In this document: positions 1 through 13,500 of the stretch, piece after piece
How the letters are laid out: each line of letters starts with the position of its first letter
Numbering within the stretch: position 1 is the stretch's first letter
Assembly (NCBI RefSeq): GCF_910592395.1
Contig: NC_088325.1
Coordinates: 5,919,501 to 5,983,500 of the forward strand
DNA from: Lineus longissimus
Taxonomy: Eukaryota; Nemertea; Pilidiophora; Heteronemertea; Lineidae
Direction of reading: 5' to 3'
DNA length: 64,000 nucleotides
Notes under the pieces: model-generated
Databases searched by the model: none
Seen by the model: only the letters and a program-made list of their open reading frames with translations
What the model was told of the DNA's origin: nothing
Program-made: the position numbers and the translations under genes

Positions 1-1446
1 TAGCGCTTTCTGCAAAAATAGCAGTTATTTGTTGTTTTCTAGTGACTCTGTTGTGACTCTTAAGTTAGGAATAGGCCAATCAGTTTGTTTTTTAATGATA
101 GTCGCTTTCCTCAGTACATGATTATTTTGTAAGCTCTTTACAAGTAGGCGTAAAAGCCGCTTTGAAAAACAGCTAATTCTATGCAGTTTGCGTTTTTAGT
201 TCTGCAGTCATAGAAGATGTATATAAGTACACAATGTATAATGAGTTCTTGGAAATCAATTTGGAAAATTTGGAAAATTTTTGTCATTCATTTGTCTATT
301 CATTTGACACTTTATATTGTTTGTGTGTGTATGTCTGTTTATAAAGTGTCCCAACTCTCAAACTGTGACTTCGTTGTACTTGTGAAGTGATGTTATTTGT
401 ATTTCTGTTAACTTGTGTTTAGAGTCCTTAATGATCCTGTTTCATGTTTTAAATAACGAAGTGGCTGTGTACACAGCAGACTGCTGTGTTCGCAGGAACA
501 AGGTTGCATGCACAGCAGAGGCAAATTAATATAACTGCGTCATCAATGACGTCAGCTGGAGAAAAAATGGCGGTGGCAGTGGCGGTGTTGTGGCCATATG
601 ACCAAAACAGTTTTCTCCAGCCATCGAAGTCTGCTGTGTACTCTAGACAATGCGTGTGCCTGTACATTGTATACACAGCATGTTGTGTATTCAAGAGAAA
701 ATGTTGCTAGAATTCACAGCAGGTAGCATAAAATCGGAGGCGGGGCTTTATAAGGAGCCTAATGAATATTAATATAAAACGCTGTGAACGTGAAACTACT
801 GTCTGTTGCATACACATCATGCTGTGTACATATCCTCTTCATTTAAATAATGAAAGTGTGGTGTATACTGGAGGCATGTTTTATTTCTCAAAAGAATTCG
901 AATTTTTGTTCTTTACGACTTGAAAGGTGACATCACAATGATGTGATAATCTAATGGTGACGATGATGATTTTTATGTGCATAAAATTTATCTGGAACAA
1001 CTACTGGCAGGTGGTGATTGTTGGCTACAAGTGTCCTCAGTTTTTGGTTGTCCTGGTACCCCACCAGGGAACCACAATGTTGAATATAACGCTATGTATT
1101 ACTAGACCACTCACTTACGACAGTGGGAATTTCTTTTTGCGCTGAGTGTTTATATAACATTGTTAATTTTGTTGTTTATGAACGTTGTTAACATTGATGA
1201 TATTGTTTATATATCATTTGTTTATCTGTAAAATGTCGCACCTCTGTCTCCAGAAGAAGGGGTTTAAATCAACCAAGAAAGAAATTCAGTATGAAACAAT
1301 TTACAGACTGAGGAAGTTTGAACCGTGACAGAGTTTTGTTATGTCAATGACTGATGTGACGTAGCCAACACTCACCCCCAGTGTGGTTTACCCCTAATTA
1401 CTAGAGTTGTATTTGTTATTAATCATTCTCTTATACCTACTTGCAG
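1..1446. other. Left-edge non-coding stretch
   Basis: I see no convincing exon here. The stretch ends at the splice acceptor of the first receptor exon, so it is probably intron of that gene. Between about 465 and 720 the words TGCTGTGT and ACACAGCA recur in both orientations, which suggests a small decayed foldback repeat. The short open frames here lack splice context or family motifs. Confidence 0.5.
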
Positions 1447-1544
1447 CCGAAAGAGGGGTAGCATGGACATAGGTCAAATCAACCCTGGTTATGAGAACGA
1501 TTTCAAGCAGCGGGATGAGGCAAGAAAGGACAGCTTGGCAAGCA
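1447..1544 (+). CDS. Receptor tail exon with NPxY motif
   Basis: Acceptor TTGCAG and donor GTGAGT flank a frame beginning RKRGSMD, a basic run typical just inside a membrane. It is followed by INPGYENDF, which contains both NPxY and YxN. It enters with one leftover base and leaves in phase 1. The preceding membrane exon was not found. Confidence 0.7.
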
Positions 1545-4500
1545 GTGAGTACACGCTATAAGAGGGGTGATACATGTACTGGTATATGCCCAAAGTGGGG
1601 TGAAATCGTTACATATATTTCCACCTTACAGCTTCAACCATTACTGGTAAATTCTCTATTTCAATTAAATCACTACGAAAAGACATTTTAAGATAACAGT
1701 TTACTAGAATGATCACAGCTAGAATACGGTTTATGAGTTGGGGCTGTTGTAAGAAAGAATGTTAGTGCGCAACATCATGTTGACATGTTGTTCTATGTAC
1801 ATCGTTGCACATGGAACAACGTGTCAACATCGTCTGTTACAAGCTAACATGCTTTCTAACAAGTGGGCCCCTCAGTTAATTTTGCAGAAGTCAGCTGGTC
1901 ACAGAGGGATACGTTAATGCCAAAATCATTTTTGTGCAACCTGCAGACTCAGGCCTGCTGCTTGGTCGAACAAGAGTCTGAACTTGCCTAATATAAAGTG
2001 TTGGCAGAGTCCTCTTGATGTGATTAAGAGCGAATTGTAATTTCTCTCCTGCCTCCTTTCAGTTTTGGACAAAGGTCACTTTGCCTATGAAGATGTCAGC
2101 ATCAATAACTACTGTCCAAAGATGACCTCAAATGGTAAGCAAGTTCTATCATGAGTATTTCGTTTCTGTCACTATGTCAGACCTAGCTGTTTTTAGCTCA
2201 GCTGACAAAGTCAGCGGAGCTAGTCAAATAGCTATTCGATTGGTGTCCGTCCTTCCACCCATCCTGCCATCCTTCCATCCATCCATCCATCTGTAGGCAA
2301 AGTTGGGCATTTTGTAATCATACAACCGAGGCACTTCAAATCTAGTCTTGCTTATAAACACCGCAGAAAATGTTGCTTTCGGAAAAAAATTTGGGCGATT
2401 CGACTCAAATTCAGCTCCCCAGGGGGCAAAATGCGAAAATGAAAAAACAATTTTTTGACGCTCTATTCCAGCAGATAAAAGCTCGAAATAAAGTTGAAAA
2501 GGTCTTCATGATACAGAAGTTTTGATATAAAATAGATTAGTGTGGATTTATATCACCAGTTGGCGGTAGTGAGCAAAACTGTTGTTTGACCCCGGATGAC
2601 CCCGCTTTAAATTTCCCGCCGGTTACCTGGAGTACTATCATCAAGAAAATGGCGGTGACCTTTTTATTTCTACCGGAGCGATGATTTTGTAAGTGACAAA
2701 TTTTCTTTTTAAGCCTTTACGGAAACGTATTTTGGTACGAAACTTTACACGTTTATAGAAAAGATCAACGAGAATGTGTTCAAATGCCCTCACAACGATG
2801 AGTTCAACAGAATTTGGTCAAAACAACCTTCGAATGGAGTCAACTTTCTTTGCGAAATTGAAGCGACGACTTCATTATTTATCGTAATTTATGCAGATCT
2901 GAGTCCAGCTGATGGGCGATGTTTTGATTTGTGTTCAAACTATTGGAAACTTCGGAAATTAGTTCTATTAGTTCTACTATTCTGTAGGAGTATATTTATT
3001 ATAGCCATTGATGTTGACAGCTAAAAGTTTCTTGTCCAATCACGTGACCTCTCCAACACTCGATAATGCACTCTTTTCGTCCACGTTTTAGGCCAATCTT
3101 CGGCCTGAACATGAAATCTAATAAGCGCAGTACTTAAATCAGATGTTTCTCTCGCCTTGAAAACATTCCTGGGTAAAATCCATTGAGATTAGTCGAGTTA
3201 ATCCACTTTTTCCGTGCCTAAAATCTCTGCCGCTGAATTCTATAAATAGAAACTATTAACATCGCGGCAGTGTGGTTCCCATTGTGCGCCCTCCCACTTC
3301 ACACCATGTCAGGAACTTTTACGGAGAGAGAGGGCGTGCGGTAAGAAGAATGGCCAAAATGACGTCACGTTTTCCTGGCAATGCCTCTTGCCAGACCAGT
3401 CAAGCATTGGGAAAGCATCTTTAAAGGACAGTTCTCGTTAAAACGCTTAAGAAATTGGTGTGCTATGAATGGCCCGGTAAAAACCTAAGGCGGGAATAAG
3501 CTTTCATTGATAAATCTAAGGAGTTTCAAGAACCCCAAATCACCAGTAAGGTTCATAGGATACTGGTCTGTCATTGGTTTAGGTCTCCTTATCATTTACA
3601 TACTCCAATATCCAGAAATATAACAATATTTACGATAACTTTTTATGTTTTTGACATTATTTGCGACCATTATCGATAACGCGCTCCATGCGGATTCGTA
3701 AGGTACTATTATAGTGTAACACCATGCCTCGTCAAGTTACCTCGCTTGCGGAGCCACCTGGGTGACCCACGTGCTTAGACTCATAGTAAACATTGTAGTA
3801 GAAATATGCTAATGACTATCCCTTATATGGAAACCGAAGTAGTTGAATATTTTCACTGCAGGTGTCTCTGATAGTCACGTGGATTGACGAGCAATCTCCT
3901 TTAATTCAGACAACGTTAGAACTAGAGAAACGAATATGTTAATTTGCAAAATTAAAAGCAGATTTCACCACTAACCAGCCAAATCGGAATACGACGGCGC
4001 AAAATGTTCTCGCTTTCCTCCTGCTAAAAAACCTTGTTCCCGCACTCCTATTTTAATTTATCCCAAGGAATATGATATGATCTGTTTTCACTTTTTGGCT
4101 CAGTCACCGTAGGGGAGTCTATGCAATACTGCAGTGTCCGTCGTCCGTCTTCGTCGTTGTCCGTCGTATCCTAGTTCAAAAACAGTGGCACGTTTTTTAA
4201 CCGCTAGGCCTATGAACTTAGAACTTTGTACACATGACCCCCTAGGTCAGGTGACCCGTGACACTAAATTTCTGTCCGATCTGATTCTCTACTTGGCCAC
4301 CAGGGGGCCAAATGTGGATATCTAAAAAGTGTGATATCTCGCTTATTAGTGACTTGTTTTCGATAAAACTTTTGTGGTAGGTACTCATAGCAAGGATACA
4401 TCATATATCTTACGGGTTTTTAATTTGATCTACTTTTCAAGGTCGCAGAGGTCAAATGGCGTGAATTGGCCGTTTGAGTGTAACTATGGCACGTTTCTCA

Positions 4501-7500
4501 ACCACCAAAGCTATGAGCTTGAAACTTGGTACATATAACCCCCTATATCAGATAACCTCTGGTGCTGAATTTCAGCCTGATCTGATTCTGGACTTTGCCA
4601 CCAGGGGGCCAAAACAGAAAAAGTAAGAAGTGCAATAGCCTGCTTATTAGCAAATTGTTTTTGATGAAATTTTTATGGCAGGGACCCCTAGCAAGGTTAC
4701 CTCAGATGTTGCACGATTTTTCGGATTTGACGTACTTTTTAAGGTCGCAGAGGTCAAATGGCGTAAATTTGCCGTTTGAGTGTAACTATGGCACGTTTCT
4801 CAACCGCAACAGTTATGAACTTGAAACTTTGAACAAATGACCCCCTAGGTCAGTTGACCTTTTACACTGAATTTTGGTTCAGTCTGATTATTGACTTGGC
4901 CACCAGGGGGCCCAAACTCAAAACTCAAAAAGTGTGATTTCTCGCTTATTACTGATTTGTTTTTGATAAAAGTTTCATGGTAGGTACTCCTAGCAAGGAT
5001 ACATCACATATCTTACGGGTTTTTGATTTGACCCACCGTTCAAGTTCACAGAGGTCAAAGTTGAAAACTTTACCGTTCTTGGTACGTTTTGTCGTTGTTC
5101 AATGTAAAGAGTTTTAATTTTGTGTAATGATGCATCTAAGAAGCCACTATTTGTATGCCAAGTTTCAGCCAGATCGGAATTCAAGTATGGCCGAAATTGC
5201 ATGTTTTGTGGGTTTTTCCTCGTATTGTGGCAATCCAAAGGTCGTGAGTTCAAACCCCGGTCAAGGACAGCCAAAAATATTTTTATTTTTCATCTTTTCC
5301 TTTTTTCTTTTCTGAGTTCTATTTTACATTTTCTTCATTTTTTGATTTATTTGGTGCCATAGATTTAATTAGGCGGCCATCTTGGAAATCGTTTTTGCCG
5401 ATTGCTGTAGTGTAACGAGTGATGGAATTGTTATGGTCGGGTGGATGTGTCTACATCACATATCACCCTGGTTTGTTATTTGACCTACATGTCAGGGTCA
5501 CTGAGGTCAAAGTTAAAAATATATTCACCATTGTCATGGAGTGGCACATTTCTTCACTATCATTTTCACCTAGACTCTACAAGCTTGGAACCACAAGTCT
5601 CGGATTCACCACTTGGCCAGGGCCGGCTCTTAACTGGTCACAGATGCATGTATAAATTATGAGAGGCCTACATACTGTAGCACTTTCTGTAACTGTCTAC
5701 TAAAAATACTTACGGTGAGCACAATGGCCCCTGGCCGTTTCATTTGTAATTAAATGGTATTCATATAATGAGATCAATAGTAGTGTCCGTGTCAGATCCC
5801 ATCATGGAGGTATAAATAATTATTTATACCTCCATGATCCCATCGTTCAACTAGTCTTCTCTCCCCAGGTGCCTCACACGGACCTTCACGTCCCCATACT
5901 CAAGACCAACTCTTACAATATCGCCCTCAAAACAACCCTGGAGTCATGAATTCACAGGTGCTCCTGTGAAATCTCAGTTCTAGTTTATTTATCAAACTTT
6001 ATCGAGGGTTACCCGGTTATCGAATCGAATGGATGTGTCGATCGTCGGGGCGGATCGATATGTGGTTAGGTTGTGCGTCCAAGGCGATTACTAATAGGTC
6101 ATTCAGTTAGTTTGAGAAAGATCATGATCATGAAGATGCGTGTTGTGTTATCATAACTGGAAAATAAGTTGAAGTTATTATTAGTACTACGATTCTTACA
6201 TGAGTAAAAAGTAGACGTTTTAAGCAACACAATAATGTTACTCCCATTTTTTTCTGTAAAGCTATACTGAACTAGGGATATCTTCCGTTGCCTCCTGTAA
6301 TATTTACACACCATGGCTGATTAGTTCAATCATATTTCATCCAGCTGGCAGCTCTGCATTGGAAATTTTAGTGGTATAACGTGTTCTCTTGACCTTCAAA
6401 CAGTAGTATAAAGCCGATATTTACAACTTTATACCCTCAGTCCTATGTTATTAGGTCATCCAGCTGAGCGCCAGGCCCTTGGGCCTCTTGTTCCAAATCT
6501 GTAGGGTGCTTGTGGGACCTTCTGCTGCATATGGAGTGTTTTTTCTGACACTCCTATGTACATGTACACAGGGAAAATCTGGTGATGTCATTTTGACATC
6601 AGTATGTATGATGTCAAAATGACATGTCGGAATGATATCGTTCATTCTGGTGACAATGGATGATGCCGAATTTACATCATCGAACAGTGTCAGAATGTCA
6701 AAATGACACCATTCTGTCATGATTCTGATGACGTTGAAATGACATGAGATTGGTTTTAAAATGAGATCACTGAACAATGTCAGAACGACATTATAAGTCA
6801 TAATACATCTAGCATTATTCTGATGTCATTCCAACAAGATGTCATTTTGACCTCCTTGGATTTTTCCTGTGCAGCTTAATGCTAAAGGCTGTCCATACTG
6901 CTACTGGTCAATTTCTAAGAGTGCTTAGAATCTTTCTGTAGACACTGGAATCCCCTCAGACTTCTACTGTAGGTGAAGTAGGTCACACCAACATATTACC
7001 TTGGATCGTGGGCAAGGATGCAAACTTGAGAAAGAAACAAAGAAATAAAAGCCTAGCTGGACTATGAAGTAGACAACACATGGTGAACAGTACCATGTTA
7101 GCATGTCTGATCATTGTTGACACTATCAAACTCAATTATTACAACCTAATCATTATATCTATGCTACACACGTTTAGCTCAGTTGTCATGTAAAACAGGA
7201 AACTTAAGCAGGACAGGGACATTTCTATATTCTATATTCCGGGTATTTCAATAATAATTGTGTTGGCAGATAACGTTTTATGCTGGTCGGTGGGTGTTAT
7301 GAAAAAATGATCACACTGGGGAAACAGATTTGTAGGTGGACCCACTTTCCATCGTAATAAATTGGTCTGGCCTGAGGTAACATGTTTGGAGATAATTTCT
7401 TAGGCGATAAGTATTTCCCCTGTGAGGAACAGGAGCTTTATCTACATCTGTGTCCGAAAAATCACAGCATTGACACAATTAAGGGTATCTAGTCTATAGT

Positions 7501-10500
7501 TGAAACCATCAAGAATTAAAAACGGCTAGTCTTTCGCTTTGCTTGACTCTAGAGATAATGATGCATACCTATACAAGCATTAGTTACATTTGTAGCAGTC
7601 TTGTTTACTGACACCACATAGTTACATACCTTTTAACATCTTCATGGCCGAACCACGTAGATCTTCGTGGCCCAATCCTCCCTATTTGAGCTGGTTATCA
7701 GAGTCTCAAAGACTTAATGAAAGAACTACACCATCGCCATCTTTAGGGTGAGGAAGGAACTGAAAACAAAATGAAACCATTAAATATCATGATAAAGCTG
7801 TTCTGACTTTGGGAATTTTTTGCGGGGGGGGGGGGGGAGTGTTGGAAAGGGGGTAATTTCGCTCATTTTTATTGTTATAAAATTGATATGTAAACTTCTC
7901 TGCTAAGCTCACAGAGGTAGTTAACATTTTATGATTGACTAAAGTAAGGACATTTCTTAACCAGCATGACTATGGGACTGTAACGTGACCTCAACAACGA
8001 AAGTTCAATCCGGTGAGCGTGCTGGCCCCTAGTGTTTAATATCTCAACCAGTAGACTATCATTCCAAGTCCGTCACTTTACCCCTCCATTCATACACATC
8101 CCCTGTCAGTTCCTGAGTCTGCTAAATATGCAGGTAGAGCTTTAGAACACCAGATCTCCCCAAAAAGAATTTTAGTATTTTAAAGTGACAGTCATACGAA
8201 TTGTACAGTGTCAGGTTCATAATGTTAGGCACAAAGGTTTCACATGAAAAATTACATTGCACACTTCATAAATGTTTTTTTATGAGCAAGGGTATTCCAC
8301 CTTTCTGACTTTGCCACAGTGAAACTCCATTTCTTTAGTTTTGAAGAGAAGTAGTCTCCCATTCCAACTCTGCCACATCACTCCTCCGTTCATACCTTCC
8401 TCCTCCTTGTTTGTTCCAGAGTCTGCTGAACATGCAGAGGTAGAGCTTAGAACACCCGATACCACCAGAATGGATGCATTGGATGGGGGCCAAGAGAAAT
8501 GTGTGTATATAGCTTTGGCTTTGCAAAAAACTTATACAGTGACCCAAAAAAATGAAACCTATAAAGATGAAATCTCATACCAAATAACTAAAGCGGTTTT
8601 CACACTAGACATTTAAATCGCTAAATTTAATTTAAAAAAATCATGAGTTGCACTTTTTTGGGTCCCCTGTATTAATAAAGGGCCGATGCAAGAATCCGGT
8701 AACCAACACTTTCAGTTAAATAGAGTAATTGGTACCATTAGGTTCATACCCGCTATGGGCCGTATTCAAAGCATTGCTTAACCTGTGGTCAGACTTGGAA
8801 AAACCGAAAATGCCCCAAAAAGGGAAGGCTATATGACATGTTACAGCGGTTTGACTCCAAGCAAGAACCCATTAAGTATAATGCCTAATGTATAAAATTG
8901 TCAATGGATGAAGTCACTTCGGCGCCAACTTCTTTACCTGGTGTGACCTGGTAAGTGTAGACAAGAGCCCGTTTTTCTCAAAATGACAAAGTGTGAGTTA
9001 CCGGCCTCTTGCACGCCACCCCTTCAAATCTAAATTGCCCATTGTCACAATACTAGAACCCTAGCTTCCCTCCCCACTTGTTGCCAAGATCAAATTAATT
9101 TATCTCACTGGTGTCTTACTGGTAAACTGCATTTTTTACGATTTTTAATGCTTTCTACTGACTTTGTAACTCTTTCTCTGCCATACCCAGTGCTTACCGG
9201 GTACACTGCTTACAATTGTCCTGCAGTATTAAATCCGTACTGCTAAATTTTCCACAAGTGCTATCATTCACTACAGTCCTTATATACATGGTGTACATGT
9301 CAGGTTTTGGGTGGTTACACCTGTGAAAAACGAGATGGCAGCACTGCATGTGATTTAATGATGACCTTGTCCCGAAGATTGGGTAATGCCAGCTATTTTA
9401 CAATTTCCTGAGGCAAGTGGGGATCCAGGCCACCCAGTCTATACCGGGTGTGAGCCAGGGGTACTATACACTGCCAAGACTCTGCGGTAGTGAAAGACTT
9501 AAAGCCTTTTAAGCCTTTATAAGTCTTTCGCTACCGCAGAGTACGAAATGGAGTATTAAAATACAATACTCATTGTAGACAGATATACAAATATATATAC
9601 CACGTTCAGTGAATTTGCATGCATATTAAAGAGATCAAGTCGTGACACAATATCTTTATTGCTGAACGTAGTGAAAATGACTAGATTGGTGATTACATTG
9701 TGAACCTCTTATGCAGTTCATTGACTGGAGTCAGCAATGTTATGCAATGTTACCCAGATGCCCAGCTTGCATAATCAACTACCTAATAGGGGAACTGGAA
9801 ACTGCTCAGATTTATCAATGGAAGCTTATTCCTGCCTTATATGTAGGTTTTAACCAGGCTGTTCAAAACGCCCCATTTTTATGAGCGTTTCGTGATAGGT
9901 TTCCTCCGAGTGCATTACGACATGGAGTATTTTTGTTTTCCTGATGAGCCACCACGAAAAAATGATTCACGCACTCCTTTAATTGCCCATTTATTGCAGT
10001 GGACCTGTCAGCGATCATCAACAAACCAACCAAAGCTCCACCTATGGCAGAATATGCGCAAGTCGATTTCACCAAGAAAACTCGGCCCAACAATCTCAAC
10101 GAACCTCCTGGGACCAAGGTTAATAACAGTGACATAAATAAAGGTACTTGTATGTATTTGACTAGGCTCAAGACTGAATAGTTTGGTTGACTACCGTTAC
10201 TGGAATGGAGTACCAGCAAAACTGAGGCTGATGCAAAATGTGATTTGATGACAATGATGAGACCCCCCGAGAAACTTAGAATATTTTTTGGCAAAAAAGA
10301 ATTAAAGTGACCCACAGGCGGAATAAAACTCGTGTCTACTGTGTGGTAGGTAGAAGTGTATCCACTAGGCCACAGAGGCAGCTTGCCGACCATCCAAATT
10401 TTCCGCAATGTATTCACTATTACTTATCATAAACATTAGAACCTCCCTAAGAGGACACTTCTCTATTAAGGATATCCTCTCTATAAATGACATTAGGTTT

Positions 10501-13500
10501 GGTCCCAAATTGGTTGTTTCTATTCAATTTGACCTCTCCAATTATGACACCTCTCTATTAAGGACAGCACTTGTCAGTCCCGAGGGTGTCCTGAATCGAG
10601 AGGTTCCACTGTATAGTGCTACCCCTACTTTTACATATAATGCTACCCCTGACCCTAACCCTAACCCTTACCCTAACCGCCGGGGCTGGGGGTGAGGAGG
10701 GGGGGAATATTACTTGGGAGGCATCAGAAGCCTCATAATCCCTTAATTCGCCTGTGCCTATGAATATATAAGCTACAGTAGAGCCATCTACAGTATAGTA
10801 CAGTAACTAAGATGGGGCACTCACCCGGGTCGTGAAGTCATATTTTGTGGCCGCCGCTACGCTATGCTATCTACAGGCTAAATTTACCATGTTTAATCCA
10901 CCAAGGTAAAATCCTATTACCATGGTAAGTTTTCTTGGTGAATATGATGATTTTTTGTAACGGTTGGAACGAACACGTTCTGCTTATTGTCTTGTGAGGT
11001 GTATCAAAAACAGATTCTTTGAATGTGTAAAATTCCTTTTGGTGATAAACCCTCAAGACAGAAGGACCAAATTGTGGAATAGCCTTCTCAGTAATGGGAA
11101 CACCCCCCATACCTGAGGTTAGTGAAAGTCAAGATAAAAACTTACATTTGACAATTCATGCAAAAATATCCTAGGAAACTAGCCATCATTTGACTTGGAT
11201 GTAACTTACAAATTGCTCCAAAGCACCACACTGTAATCAAGAGCAAGTTCCCTTATACTGTATGTTATGGAGGCTTCGGCTGTTGAAAGTGGAAGTTTAG
11301 ATAATGAACTTGCAATCCATATAGTTTTTTGTATTGCCTGCACGTTTGTCTTTCCTTGTCCAGTGTGCTACACTCCTTTGCCTTCTGCTTCAAGGTGCTG
11401 TCTATGCCGATGTGGATCTCTCCAAGAAGTCAAACCGTCAACACCTAACAGTCGATAGTAAGTACTTTTCCCTCACCAGTGTGATGAATGAGTCAATACA
11501 ATTGCACAGAGTCCATTGTCGGTCGTCATCGGATGTAATACTAGGCCTACTCAAATCCAAAGGCCTTAAAATGCTATTATTCCTATGCTGCTGGCTGAAT
11601 TGGCATGAATTTTATACCATGAGTGCATCTTAAGACCACACATGAATATGTCATCGAGGTATTCGATTCGATTAGTTTTTCTACGTTACACATTTGCTGT
11701 TGGTTGATATGGCTGGCTATTATTGTACCAATAGATGACACTTATATAATAATACTATATACTCCCACGTCTTATCCAAAGGTCAACTGGCGAGCACAAC
11801 GGCCTCTAGCTGTTTAATTGTGTTAGAGAGACCCGAGAAGTCTTTGAGTTGCTGTGAGAAACTTGAGTCTGTACTATAAGTCTGGGAGCCAACAGCCACT
11901 TTTCCCTTTACCTTATACATCTCAACATAGTTCTGGGACCACCGATTTTGACATGCACACTTTGTAAAAAGTGACTTGAAACAAATCTTATCTGAATGTT
12001 TCATACCATAAACGCATATCAACGAAATCCTTATTGTCAAATGATCATGGTCTTGCTTCAGTTGTGACTAGCAACATAGTTGATAGTACAGTAACCACGA
12101 TTGGAAAAATCAAACTATTTGGGAGAAAAAAATATGAAAATCGCTGCATGTTCAGCGCAATGTCAACTCCAAAGTTTTGACATGCCTTGCCTCGATTTGC
12201 AACTACGTTATGAGTGACGTCATACGAAATATCGTTTATTTTGCCTTGCCTCTGGTGTTGCAGCTACGTTATGGGTGACGTCATGCGAAATTTTATTTAT
12301 TTTCCGAATCTTAAATCTTGAGATCAAATCATCACAGAGGGCTAAACATAGGTTAGAGCCCATTGTCAGTACAAGCATAAGTACGAAGTAAATTATTGAA
12401 TGCATCATTTCAATTTATGATTGTTTCATGTACTATGAGACTTTAATGCGCATGCGGCATCTTCAACAGAATACTTAATAAAGATTTCAAACCATGAAAA
12501 AAGTACTATCTAATTATCCTACGTGCTAAGTGTCAACACTTCCATCCATTACAGATGTGTCGATGGATGGCACAGACCAAGATCAATCCTTTGAAATTAA
12601 GATCCGAGTGAAAGGTAACCTACAGACTGATAGGGTCATGCTTCACCTCTAGTTATATTAGTCTTACTTCCACTACAGGTTTTAAACCCGGTGTTAATAG
12701 ATCAGGAGGCTCTCCGGATATAAATAAACCCGGATATTTCTTGGTTCGTGTTTCAGGCTTGCATGTAAGGTTAATAAGCTCGGCCACAGATGGCGATACC
12801 CAAATTTGCTCTCCAGTTTCAGACGTGCTTGTGGAGGTAGAAATATTGGGTACTTTCATTTTAGATTGTTAGGAGAGCGAGAATCTCATCTTCTGCCCAA
12901 TGGTTCCTCTATATTTTCAGCAAACTCCATGAAATAAAATGAGTTTGAAAGTTAAATGAATGACCCGCGTGTTGTTTTGGTAGGCTACTTCCGAGCATGC
13001 GCCGTGCGCACTTGTATTAAGCATTCGACGTGCCACCTACCGTCGAATCTATACAACTATTATCTCCGGTGTTTTTGGTATTCCACTAGAGAAAACTCCG
13101 GTGCCGATCCAGAACTGGGTGTGAAACCCACCGATGATCGCCGGGTATAATAAACTCGGCGTTATTAGCTCCAGGCCTATTTAACCCAGAGTTGCTGTAG
13201 TGGAATAAGAATAAACTCAGACACACAACAGACACACACCAGAGTTTCCTGTCGTGGAAGTATCACTAATGTTATAGCCAATAATTAACAAAACCCACCA
13301 CTTGTCTGACCCTATTAACATTTCAGAATATTTCTGTGGAGGATTATGTAAAAGTACCTATTTGTTTATTTGTGATTGAAATGTGTGTTTTATAGGTATT
13401 TTAGAAAGAATACTTTGAGGATACTCTGGTCGTGAGGCAAGATCAAGGTATTAAACCTCTGCTGTATAAAGAAAACTAAATTTGCATTGCTTTATTCAAC

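Larger units (their letters stand above)
2135..9999. other. Long second intron rich in repeats
   Basis: This 7.9-kb intron holds a GCTCAGC-type element start (about 2190), a 301-bp tandem-unit element (4091-5744), a perfect 38-bp palindrome (5801-5838), a foldback MITE (6567-6871), a duplicated relic exon (8050-8500) and a 64-base hairpin (9479-9542). Around 7826-7840 there is a poly-G run. Stretches 2750-4090, 6872-8049 and 8501-9478 show nothing I can name. Confidence 0.6.

Noticed and set aside
5230-5265. tRNA B-box-like stretch
   Set aside because: There is no cloverleaf or matching A-box, and it lies in a diverged repeat.
9863-10417. Open frame of 184 codons on the minus strand
   Set aside because: It is antisense to the receptor exon at 10000-10143, which has splice sites, phase agreement and a repeated motif.
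11364-11394. Extended start of the 11395 exon, looking like a signal peptide
   Set aside because: The acceptor at 11363 is good, but it would need phase 0 from the previous exon and put a hydrophobic run in the tail. The phase-1 choice keeps all cassettes symmetric.
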